This document shows positions 5,812-12,109 of a DNA stretch of 20,572 nt, in pieces; position 1 is the first letter of the stretch; the number at the start of each line of letters is the position of its first letter. Below the pieces are notes generated by a model. That model saw nothing but the letters and a program-made list of their open reading frames with translations, had not been told where the DNA came from and did no database searches. The stretch is from DATHGT01 sp035317605. GTDB taxonomy: Bacteria; Methylomirabilota; Methylomirabilia; Rokubacteriales; CSP1-6. The stretch is taken from contig DATHGT010000040.1 of the NCBI GenBank assembly GCA_035317605.1, forward strand, positions 1 through 20,572. The letters run 5' to 3'. The translations under genes and the position numbers were made by a program.

Positions 5812-7278
5812 CTACGGCGTGTGGACGTAGAGCTGAGAGGCGCGGAACTTGGTGGTCGGCGGAGGTGCGGGAGGGCGCATGGCGTAGGTGACGGGGCGTT
5901 CGTGGTCGGCGTGCTGGCGGTCCGGGTGGTAGACGCGGCTGAACTTCCAGAGGCTCGTGAGGAAGTTGGTCTGGCCGTGCAGGGCCAGGCTGACGGCCTT
6001 GCCGACGGCGCCGCGAATGCCTTCCCAGCCCAGGTGCTTGCGGTTCAGCACGGCCTGCGTCCGCACCAGCTCCTCGTAGAAGCGATGCAGGGGGAGCCGG
6101 GTGGGCAGCACCGCGTGCTGCACGTCGTAGAGCCGGTAGTCGAGGCTGGTGAGCCGCCGTGATTCGGTGACCCAGCTCTCGGTGCCGGGGTAGGGCGTGT
6201 TCACGGTGAGGTGGACGATCTCCGGCACCGTCAGCGCCCACTCGCGGACCAGCGCGAAGCGGCGCTCGTCCCAGTCGGGGTCGGCGATGATGTTGATGGC
6301 CACGTTGATGTCGAGCGAGCGCGCGACCTCCAGGGCCTTCAGGTTGTCGTTCGGGGTCACCCTCTTTCGGTGAGCCTTGAGGGTCTCCTCGTCGATGGCC
6401 TCGACGCCCAGGAACATGTAGCGCAGCCCCAGCCGCGTCCAGTACTCGAACACCTCGCGGTTTCGCAGCAGCACGTCGCAGCGGGTCTCCAGGTAGTACT
6501 CCTTGCGGACGCCGCGCCGCTCCAGCTCCCGCCCGATGGCGAAGCCGTGCTCGGGATGGATGAAGGCCACGTCGTCGACCAGGAACACGTGGGGCTCGGC
6601 GATCCGCGCCACGTCCTCCGCCGCCGCCTCGGCCGAGGCCTTGCGGTAGCTGCGGCCGTAGAACGTCCACGCGCTGCAGAACGAGCAGTCCCACGGACAG
6701 CCGCGGGTGAACTCCGCCGACGCGCAGGGATCGAGGGTGCCGATGAAGTACCTGCGACGCCGCCGCGTGAGGTCGCGCGCGGGCGGGAAGCGATCGAGGT
6801 CGTCGAGCAGGGTGGGCGCGGGTCCCGCGCCGTGTCGCGTCACCACACCCGGCAGCGTCGAGAGCTTTGGATCGCCGCGCGCCTCCAGGAGCCGCGGGGT
6901 GATGATCTCGCCCTCGCCGCGCACGATGCAGTCGAGGCCGTCGGCGGCGTGGTCGAGGACTTCGGGCGCGATGAACGAGACGCTGTGGCCGCCCGCGAAC
7001 ACGAAGCTGTCGCGCCGACGCTGCTTGGTCGCGCGCGCGAGGTCGATCACCTCGGGGACGTTGGCGAGGTAGTTGAGCGAGAAGCCGACCGCCTCGGGCG
7101 CGAAGCGCTCGAGCTCGCGCCAGTACTCGTCGTGCCCGAAGATCTGCAGATCGAGGAGGCGGACGTCGTGACCGGCGGCGCGCACGGCCGTGGCCACGCG
7201 CTCGAGCCCGAGCGGTTCGAGCTTCAGGTAGATCTCGGAGTACATCAGGGGGCTGGGGTGAACGAGCAGGACGCGCAT
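5812..7278 (-). CDS. hpnR: Hopanoid C-3 methylase, B12-binding radical SAM protein
   Basis: Methylates the A-ring C-3 of hopanoids, producing 3-methylhopanoids, at the inner face of the membrane. The 488-residue protein opens with MRVLLVHPSPLMYSEIY and PLGLERVATAVRAAGHDVRL, a cobalamin-binding Rossmann domain covering about residues 1-140. The radical SAM domain follows, with the iron-sulfur ligands Cys194, Cys198 and Cys201 in RGCPWDCSFC, then SAWTFYGRSYRKAS, FLVDDVAF and YYLETRCDVLLRN. The segments GFSLNYLANVPEVIDLA and LHRFYEELVRTQAVLNRKHLG match HpnR closely, as I recall it, and separate it from HpnJ or generic B12-radical SAM enzymes. The start ATG 7278 has GGAGG eight bases upstream. 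The frame continues far upstream, antisense to murB, which is not coding. No other hopanoid genes (shc, hpnH, hpnP) lie in the window, so it acts on hopanoids made elsewhere. Confidence 0.92.
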   Translation of the reverse strand: MRVLLVHPSPLMYSEIYLKLEPLGLERVATAVRAAGHDVRLLDLQIFGHDEYWRELERFAPEAVGFSLNYLANVPEVIDLARATKQRRRDSFVFAGGHSVSFIAPEVLDHAADGLDCIVRGEGEIITPRLLEARGDPKLSTLPGVVTRHGAGPAPTLLDDLDRFPPARDLTRRRRRYFIGTLDPCASAEFTRGCPWDCSFCSAWTFYGRSYRKASAEAAAEDVARIAEPHVFLVDDVAFIHPEHGFAIGRELERRGVRKEYYLETRCDVLLRNREVFEYWTRLGLRYMFLGVEAIDEETLKAHRKRVTPNDNLKALEVARSLDINVAINIIADPDWDERRFALVREWALTVPEIVHLTVNTPYPGTESWVTESRRLTSLDYRLYDVQHAVLPTRLPLHRFYEELVRTQAVLNRKHLGWEGIRGAVGKAVSLALHGQTNFLTSLWKFSRVYHPDRQHADHERPVTYAMRPPAPPPTTKFRASQLYVHTP

Positions 7279-7308
7279 GGTGTGAGCCTCCGCTGACCGC
7301 GCTACCGT

Positions 7309-7333
7309 CCATGGTACATCCTCGGTACCATGG
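7309..7333. promoter_or_regulatory. Perfect 9-bp dyad over the murB start
   Basis: CCATGGTAC at 7309-7317 is repeated as its exact reverse complement at 7325-7333, with a seven-base spacer. The right arm contains the first murB ATG (7330-7332). The element occupies much of the 51-base gap between the divergent hpnR and murB starts. As DNA it could be an operator serving both genes. As RNA it could form a hairpin that covers the first murB start and favours the internal ATG at 7339. Neither use is proven, but a perfect 18-base dyad here is more than background composition would readily give. Confidence 0.45.
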
Positions 7334-8397
7334 CCCGCATGAGCGCGCCCGACCCGAAGCCTGACGTCGCCCTCGCGCCGTACTGCACGCTCGGAGTGGG
7401 CGGGCCCGCGCGCTGGCTCGTGCACGCGCGTGACGAGGACGCGATGCTGGGCGCCTTCGCCTGGGCGAAGTCTCACGGGTTGCCGCTGCGCGTGCTCGGC
7501 GGCGGGTCGAACGTCGTGGTCGCCGACGCCGGCGTCGACGCGGTGGTCGTGCGCATGGACCTGCGCGGAGTCACGACCCGCGCCACCGCCGATGCCGTCG
7601 AGGTGACGGCGGCGGCGGGCGAGCCCTGGGACGCGCTGGTCGCGCTCGCGGTGGCCAACGGCTGGGCCGGCCTCGAATGCCTGAGCGGAATTCCCGGGCT
7701 CGTCGGGGCCACCCCGATCCAGAACGTGGGCGCCTACGGTCAGGACGTCAGCGAGACCGTGACCACCGTGCGCGCGCTCGACACCGAGACCGGCCGCGTG
7801 CTCACGCTCGGCAACGATGCGTGTGCCTTCGCCTACCGCGACAGCCGCTTCAAGAGCCGCGAGCCGGGCCGCCACGTGATCCTGTCGGTGACGTACCGCC
7901 TCGTCCCCGGCGGCGCGCCCCGCCTCCGCTACGCCGAGGTGACGCGCCATCTCCAGACGCGCGGGCTCGCGCGGCCTTCGCTCGGCGACGTGCGCGAGAG
8001 CGTGCTGGCGATCCGTCGCTCGAAGTCGATGACCATCGACTCCGGCGACGAGAACCGAAGAAGCTGCGGCTCGTTCTTCACCAACGCGCTCGTGACCGCG
8101 GCTGATGCCGACCGCGTGGCCCGGGTGACCGGCGACCCCGCGCTGCCGCGCTGGCCGGAGCCCGACGGGCGCGTGAAGCTCTCGTCGGCGTGGCTGATCG
8201 AGCACGCGGGCTTTGCGCGCGGCCATCGCGAGGGGCCGGTCGGCCTGTCCACCCGTCACGCGCTCGCCCTCGTCGCCCACGACGGCGCTCGCGCCGCGGA
8301 CGTGATGGCCTTCGCGCGGCGGGTGACGGCGGCGGTGCAGGCGCGGTTCGGCGTTCGGCTCACGCCCGAGCCCGTGTTCTGGGGGTTCGATGCCTGA
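7330..8397 (+). CDS. murB: UDP-N-acetylenolpyruvoylglucosamine reductase
   Basis: FAD-dependent cytoplasmic enzyme that reduces UDP-GlcNAc-enolpyruvate to UDP-MurNAc with NADPH, the second committed step of peptidoglycan synthesis. The 355-residue protein shows APYCTLGVGGPARW at the N-terminus, the FAD-binding VLGGGSN at 55-61, GLECLSGIPGLVGATPIQNV, and GAYGQDVSETV at 134-144, typical of the type I (E. coli-like) enzyme. Catalytic Ser248 lies in CGSFFTN and the proton-donor Glu347 in TPEPVFWG. The usual SAGSFFKNP appears here as SCGSFFTNAL. Two starts are possible, ATG 7330 and ATG 7339, and neither has a clear ribosome binding site. It stands apart from any mur/fts cluster and overlaps the next gene by eight bases, indicating coupled translation with the DNA glycosylase. 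Confidence 0.95.
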   Translation: MARMSAPDPKPDVALAPYCTLGVGGPARWLVHARDEDAMLGAFAWAKSHGLPLRVLGGGSNVVVADAGVDAVVVRMDLRGVTTRATADAVEVTAAAGEPWDALVALAVANGWAGLECLSGIPGLVGATPIQNVGAYGQDVSETVTTVRALDTETGRVLTLGNDACAFAYRDSRFKSREPGRHVILSVTYRLVPGGAPRLRYAEVTRHLQTRGLARPSLGDVRESVLAIRRSKSMTIDSGDENRRSCGSFFTNALVTAADADRVARVTGDPALPRWPEPDGRVKLSSAWLIEHAGFARGHREGPVGLSTRHALALVAHDGARAADVMAFARRVTAAVQARFGVRLTPEPVFWGFDA

Positions 8398-9289
8398 GCT
8401 GCCGGACGTCGAGGCGTACCTGGCCGCGCTGCGCCCGCGAATCGTCGGCGCCCGGCTCGAGCGCGTGCGGCTGGCCAACCCGTTCATCCTGCGCTCGGTC
8501 GATCCGTCGCCGGCGGAGGTCTCGGGCCGCGCGGTGACAGGACTGCGGCGGCTCGGCAAGCGCATCGTGATCGCGCTCGAGGACGAGCTGTTCGTGCTGC
8601 TGCACCTGATGATTGCCGGGCGGCTGCACTGGCGGGCGGCCGGCGCCAAGACGCCGGGCAAGATCGGGCTCGCGGCGTTCGATTTCTCGACGGGCACGCT
8701 CGTGCTGACCGAGGCCGGGACCAAGCGGCGCGCGTCGCTGCACCTGGTGCGCGGGGAGGCCGCGCTGCGAGAGCACGACCCCGGCGGCCTCGAGGTGCTG
8801 GAGGCGGATCTCCCGGCGTTCAGCGCGGCGCTTCACGCCGAGAGTCACACCGTCAAGCGCGTGCTCACCGATCCTAGGGTGTTCAGCGGCATCGGCAACG
8901 CGTACTCCGACGAGATCCTCCACGCCGCGCAGCTCTCGCCGGTGCGGCTGACCCAGAAGATCACGGATGACGAGACCGCGAGGCTCTTCGAGGCCACGCG
9001 ACGCACGCTCACCGAATGGAGGGATCGCCTGTCGCGAGAGGCTGCCGAGAAGTTCCCCGAGCACGTCACCGCGTTTCGCGAGGGCATGGCGGTCCACGGC
9101 CGCTTCGGGCAGCCGTGCCCTGCCTGCGGCGCGCCTGTCCAGCGCATCGTCCACGCGGAGAACGAGATCAACTACTGCGCGCGCTGTCAGACCGGGGGCC
9201 GTCTCCTCGCGGATCGCGCGCTCTCCCGCCTGCTGAAGCAGGACTGGCCGCGCACGATTGAAGAAATGGAAGAACGCCGACGGAGATGA
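8390..9289 (+). CDS. Fpg/Nei family DNA glycosylase, atypical zinc finger
   Basis: Base-excision repair glycosylase/AP lyase of 299 residues. It keeps the catalytic N-terminus MPELPDVE (Pro after Met removal, then Glu), the beta-hairpin Lys57 in RLGKR, and the helix-two-turn-helix region ending in FSGIGNAYSDEIL with Asn170. A four-cysteine zinc finger follows (Cys243, Cys246, Cys263, Cys266). Two points are unusual. The zinc-finger arginine of classical Fpg (position 258 in E. coli, in QRATFYC) aligns with Asn in AENEINYC. The protein also continues for 33 residues after the last Cys (QTGGRLLADRALSRLLK and a basic tail), where classical enzymes stop. It is therefore probably a divergent subgroup with altered lesion preference rather than standard MutM. 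Its start lies inside the end of murB, and a strong hairpin follows the stop. Confidence 0.9.
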   Translation: MPELPDVEAYLAALRPRIVGARLERVRLANPFILRSVDPSPAEVSGRAVTGLRRLGKRIVIALEDELFVLLHLMIAGRLHWRAAGAKTPGKIGLAAFDFSTGTLVLTEAGTKRRASLHLVRGEAALREHDPGGLEVLEADLPAFSAALHAESHTVKRVLTDPRVFSGIGNAYSDEILHAAQLSPVRLTQKITDDETARLFEATRRTLTEWRDRLSREAAEKFPEHVTAFREGMAVHGRFGQPCPACGAPVQRIVHAENEINYCARCQTGGRLLADRALSRLLKQDWPRTIEEMEERRRR

Positions 9290-9320
9290 CTCGGAGGGGG
9301 GTGTCCGGCCCCCCTCCGAG
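9290..9320 (+). terminator. G/C-rich hairpin after the murB-glycosylase pair
   Basis: A perfect 12-bp stem pairs CTCGGAGGGGGG at 9290-9301 with 9309-9320 around a seven-base loop, beginning right after the glycosylase stop. No T run follows on either strand, so it is not a textbook intrinsic terminator. It lies between convergent genes (glycosylase and the CBS protein), where a bidirectional end or 3' protection is plausible. Confidence 0.55.
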
Positions 9321-9342
9321 GCTCGCACCGGAGGGACGCGAG

Positions 9343-10011
9343 CTAGACCGCTCGCGCGGAGCGGCGCGAGACTTCTTTCGCGGTGTCGAGGGCCTCGTGC
9401 TGTTGCGGGGAGCGCAGGGCGAGCGAGCTGAGCGTGACCATGCCGATCACGCGGTCGTGGTCGTCGATGACGGGAAGCCGGCCGATCTGGTGCGACGACA
9501 TCGTGTCCATCGCGCGCTGGATGTCCCAGTCCGGGCGGGCGGCCACGAGGCTGTGGGTCGCGACGTCACCCACGCGCATCGACGACGGGTCGGCGCCGCT
9601 GGCCATCCCGCGGATCACGAGGTCGCGATCGGTCACGATGCCCCGAAGCCGGCCGCCCTCGACCACGGGCAGCACGCCGACGTTGGCGTCGCGCATGCGC
9701 TGGGCGGCCTGGGTGAGGTTCATGGTCGCGTCGATGGTCTGGACGTTGCGCACCATCACGTCCTCGACCCGCCGTCCCTTCCAGGACAGCGCGCCGGCTC
9801 GGCGCCATCCCACGATCATGGCGACCGCGGCGGCCAGCCCGCCCGCGAACCAGAACCAGCCGTTCGCGTGGTAAGTCGGCTCCGGACGGCGGAGACGGGT
9901 CCAGGCGTTCTGGCCGCGCCCGACCGCGCGGTCCATCGCCTCACGCCCGATTTCAATGCCTTCCTGAACGGTGTTACGGGTTCGCTCACCGAGACTGCGA
10001 GTCTTGAACAT
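9343..10011 (-). CDS. Membrane-anchored CBS-pair protein
   Basis: A 222-residue protein with an amphipathic N-terminal segment (residues 5-40, GERTRNTVQEGIEIGREAMDR), one membrane helix at about 51-69 (GWFWFAGGLAAAVAMIVGW), and two CBS domains. CBS1 spans about 84-140 (VEDVMVRNVQTID to GIVTDRDLVIRGM) and CBS2 about 147-205 (VGDVATHSLVAA to RVIGMVTLSSLAL). CBS pairs bind adenosine nucleotides and act as energy or ionic-strength sensors, but no effector domain is attached, so the partner is unknown. A near-perfect ribosome binding site (AAGGAGGTGA) lies just before ATG 10011, suggesting high expression. The N-terminal segment resembles YtxH-like stress proteins only in composition. It is the last gene of a minus-strand group that starts with the Mug glycosylase, 72 bases after DUF2784. 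Confidence 0.88.
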   Translation of the reverse strand: MFKTRSLGERTRNTVQEGIEIGREAMDRAVGRGQNAWTRLRRPEPTYHANGWFWFAGGLAAAVAMIVGWRRAGALSWKGRRVEDVMVRNVQTIDATMNLTQAAQRMRDANVGVLPVVEGGRLRGIVTDRDLVIRGMASGADPSSMRVGDVATHSLVAARPDWDIQRAMDTMSSHQIGRLPVIDDHDRVIGMVTLSSLALRSPQQHEALDTAKEVSRRSARAV

Positions 10012-10083
10012 TCTTCACCTCCTTGGGGGCTCTCGCTCCAAGGGCTGCCAACCGTGTGCCAGCGACTTCCGCCGGAAGCGCCG

Positions 10084-10452
10084 TCAACACCGCGTCTCCC
10101 GTAAGACCCGCCAGTAGACGAGCGCATTCATCAGAACGACGAAGATCCCGGTCGCGACCTGCACGTCACGCGTGAGCGCCGCCGGATAGAGGATCGGCAA
10201 CAGGTAGTGCTCGAGGAACCCGGTGTCGTAGGCCGAGGCGCCGCCGCGAACGCGCAGCCAGTTCTCGAGCGGCGTGAGCGGACAGATGAAGCCGGCGAGC
10301 GCGATCATCGCGCCCCACAGCGCGGCCGGCAAGTGGACCCACGCCACGCGCGGCCAGCGCAGCGCGAGCACACCGCCCGCGACCACGAAGACCACGAACG
10401 CCATGTGGACGAGCACCACGAGAGTGACGAGGACGCGCGCGCTAACCTCCAT
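10084..10452 (-). CDS. DUF2784 family membrane protein
   Basis: A 122-residue integral membrane protein with four probable helices: VLVTLVVLVHMAFVVFVVAG, WVHLPAALWGAMIALAGFIC, the region around HYLLPILYPA, and VATGIFVVLMNALVYW. The signature CPLTPLENWLR in the second loop, the early His in LVHMAF and the length place it in DUF2784, a family without an assigned function to my knowledge. The ATG lies inside the end of the mismatch glycosylase gene with an 11-base overlap, so it is translated by coupling. No independent ribosome binding site is evident. Confidence 0.85.
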   Translation of the reverse strand: MEVSARVLVTLVVLVHMAFVVFVVAGGVLALRWPRVAWVHLPAALWGAMIALAGFICPLTPLENWLRVRGGASAYDTGFLEHYLLPILYPAALTRDVQVATGIFVVLMNALVYWRVLRETRC

Positions 10453-10975
10453 CGGTGAAGCGCCTGAGCCGCCGGAACCACACGAGCTTGTCGGCGAACC
10501 CTGGGTACGCGGCGTTGCGGCCGCTCGGGTTCGGCACCACGAAGACCCGCGCTTGGCCGATGCGCTCGGGCTTGGGTCCGGCGCCGCCGCTCGCGCGGGG
10601 TCCGAAGAACGCGCGGTAGACCGTGCTGCCCACGAAGGCGACCACGCCCGGCTGGAGACGGGCGATGAGGCGGGCCAGCGCGACGCGCCCCCGCGCGTAC
10701 TCGGCGGGGGCCAGCTCGGAGGCCTCGCGGGTGGCGCGCGGCACGATGTTGGTCAGCGCGAGCCGCCACTCGATCACGCGCGCGTCGTCCGCGTAGGTCA
10801 GCGGCTCCGGCACGAGCCCGGCCGCGTGGAGCAACCGCCAGAAGGGATTGCCCGGCCCCGCGAAGTGATGCCCGACCTCGGCCGATCGCAGGCTCGGATT
10901 GATCCCCACGAAGAGAATCCGCGGGCGCGGACAGAGGCGCGGCCGAAGGCGCGGCATCGCGGCCCAGTATCCCAT
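10442..10975 (-). CDS. mug: Mismatch-specific uracil/thymine DNA glycosylase (Mug/TDG type)
   Basis: Base-excision enzyme of 177 residues that removes uracil, or weakly thymine and ethenocytosine, opposite G. It has the active-site motif GINPS at 24-28, with Asn26 as the water-activating residue, the following GHHFAGPGNPFWRLLHAAGL, LTNIVPRAT, and the C-terminal recognition motif NPSGRNA at 149-155. All are characteristic of the Mug branch rather than UNG (which has GQDPYH). Start ATG 10975 is used because upstream sequence is antisense to the divergent dehydrogenase; ATG 10957 is an alternative, and neither has a strong ribosome binding site. Only 27 bases separate it from the divergent gene at 11003. 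It forms an overlapping pair with DUF2784. Confidence 0.9.
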   Translation of the reverse strand: MGYWAAMPRLRPRLCPRPRILFVGINPSLRSAEVGHHFAGPGNPFWRLLHAAGLVPEPLTYADDARVIEWRLALTNIVPRATREASELAPAEYARGRVALARLIARLQPGVVAFVGSTVYRAFFGPRASGGAGPKPERIGQARVFVVPNPSGRNAAYPGFADKLVWFRRLRRFTDGG

Positions 10976-11002
10976 CGTTGAATTCGCGGTAGAGTTCGCG
11001 CC

Positions 11003-12097
11003 ATGACGACATCGACGTGCGCGGTGATCGGGGCGGGACTGGGTGGTGTGGCGGTGTGCGCGAACCTCGGGACCGCCGGCTATCGGATGCGGTTGCACGA
11101 CCGTGACGGGGCGCGGCTGACCTCGCTGCGCGGGCGTGGCGGCATCGACGTCGAGGGTATCGTGCAGGGCTTCGCCCCGCTCGAGCGGGTCACGACGGAC
11201 CTGGGCGAGGCCGTGGACGGGGCGGATGCGATCATCGTGTGCACGGGCAGCCACCATCACGCCGAGGTCGCGCGGTCGCTCGCCAAGCTCCTGCGCGACG
11301 GTCAGACGATCCTGCTGATCCAGGGCGGCACGGGCGGAGCGCTCGTGGTGCGGCGCGAGCTTGCCGCGGCGGGCTCCACGGCCGCCGTGGACGTCGCCGA
11401 GATGGACAACTATCCCTACTCGCTGGGCTGGCCCGAGCCGAGCCGCATGCGCATGACGATCAAGAAGCAGTTCCTGCAGATCGCCGCGCTCCCCGCCGGA
11501 CGCACCGCCGCGGTGATGGAGCGGGTCGGTCCCGCGTTTCCCGAGGCGGTGGCCGCGTCCGACGTTCTCGTCACCGGGCTCAGCAACATGAACGCGACCC
11601 TGCACGTGGTGAACATGGTCGGCAACATCGGACGGCTCGAGTCGACCGGCAACGCCTATCGCTTCTACGCCGAGGGCTACACGCCGTCGATCGTCACGCT
11701 GCTCCAGGCGCTCGACCGCGAGCGGCTGGCCGTGGCCCGCGCGTACGGCGTCGAGGTGCCGGGCATCCACGAATGGCTCACCCGCACGTACGGCTTCGAC
11801 GAGCCGTCGCTGAGCGAGATGTTCCATCGCCTCACCCACGATCCGCGCGGTCCGTACCAGTGGACGCCGACGCCGAAGTCGATGGAGCACAAATACGTGG
11901 TCGAGGACGTGCCCTGCGGCCTGGTGGCCATGGCCGCGCTCGGCGGCGCCGCCGGCGTGCCGACCCCGGTGATCGCCGGGCTCGTGGCGGTCGCCTCCGC
12001 GATGACCGGGCGTGACTTCGTCGCCGAGGGCCGCACGCTCGCCGCGCTCGGCCTCGCCGGCCTCGACGCGGCGCGGATCGTCGCGCGCGTGCGGTGA
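11003..12097 (+). CDS. NAD/NADP octopine/nopaline dehydrogenase family oxidoreductase
   Basis: A 364-residue cytoplasmic dehydrogenase of the opine dehydrogenase family, which reversibly joins an amino acid and a 2-oxo acid or oxidises related secondary amines. The N-terminal Rossmann domain has the dinucleotide motif GAGLGG at residues 10-15 and an acidic/basic second strand (MRLHDRDG). The C-terminal opine dehydrogenase domain carries SNMNATLHVVNMVGN, whose His is the probable catalytic histidine, and YRFYAEGYTPSIV with WLTRTYGF. The substrate cannot be read from sequence, and several environmental relatives act on other 2-hydroxy acids. The gene is divergent from mug by 27 bases. It precedes the molybdenum hydroxylase gene by 12 bases, so the two are very likely one operon. 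No strong ribosome binding site is seen upstream of ATG 11003. Confidence 0.88.
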   Translation: MTTSTCAVIGAGLGGVAVCANLGTAGYRMRLHDRDGARLTSLRGRGGIDVEGIVQGFAPLERVTTDLGEAVDGADAIIVCTGSHHHAEVARSLAKLLRDGQTILLIQGGTGGALVVRRELAAAGSTAAVDVAEMDNYPYSLGWPEPSRMRMTIKKQFLQIAALPAGRTAAVMERVGPAFPEAVAASDVLVTGLSNMNATLHVVNMVGNIGRLESTGNAYRFYAEGYTPSIVTLLQALDRERLAVARAYGVEVPGIHEWLTRTYGFDEPSLSEMFHRLTHDPRGPYQWTPTPKSMEHKYVVEDVPCGLVAMAALGGAAGVPTPVIAGLVAVASAMTGRDFVAEGRTLAALGLAGLDAARIVARVR

Positions 12098-12109
12098 TAG
12101 CATGAGCGC

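Noticed and set aside
7279..8724. Long minus-strand open frame extending the hpnR frame to 970 codons
   Set aside because: It is antisense to murB and the glycosylase start. Its residues are Arg/His/Ala/Gly-rich as expected for a G+C-rich shadow, and HpnR homology begins exactly at ATG 7278 with its own ribosome binding site.
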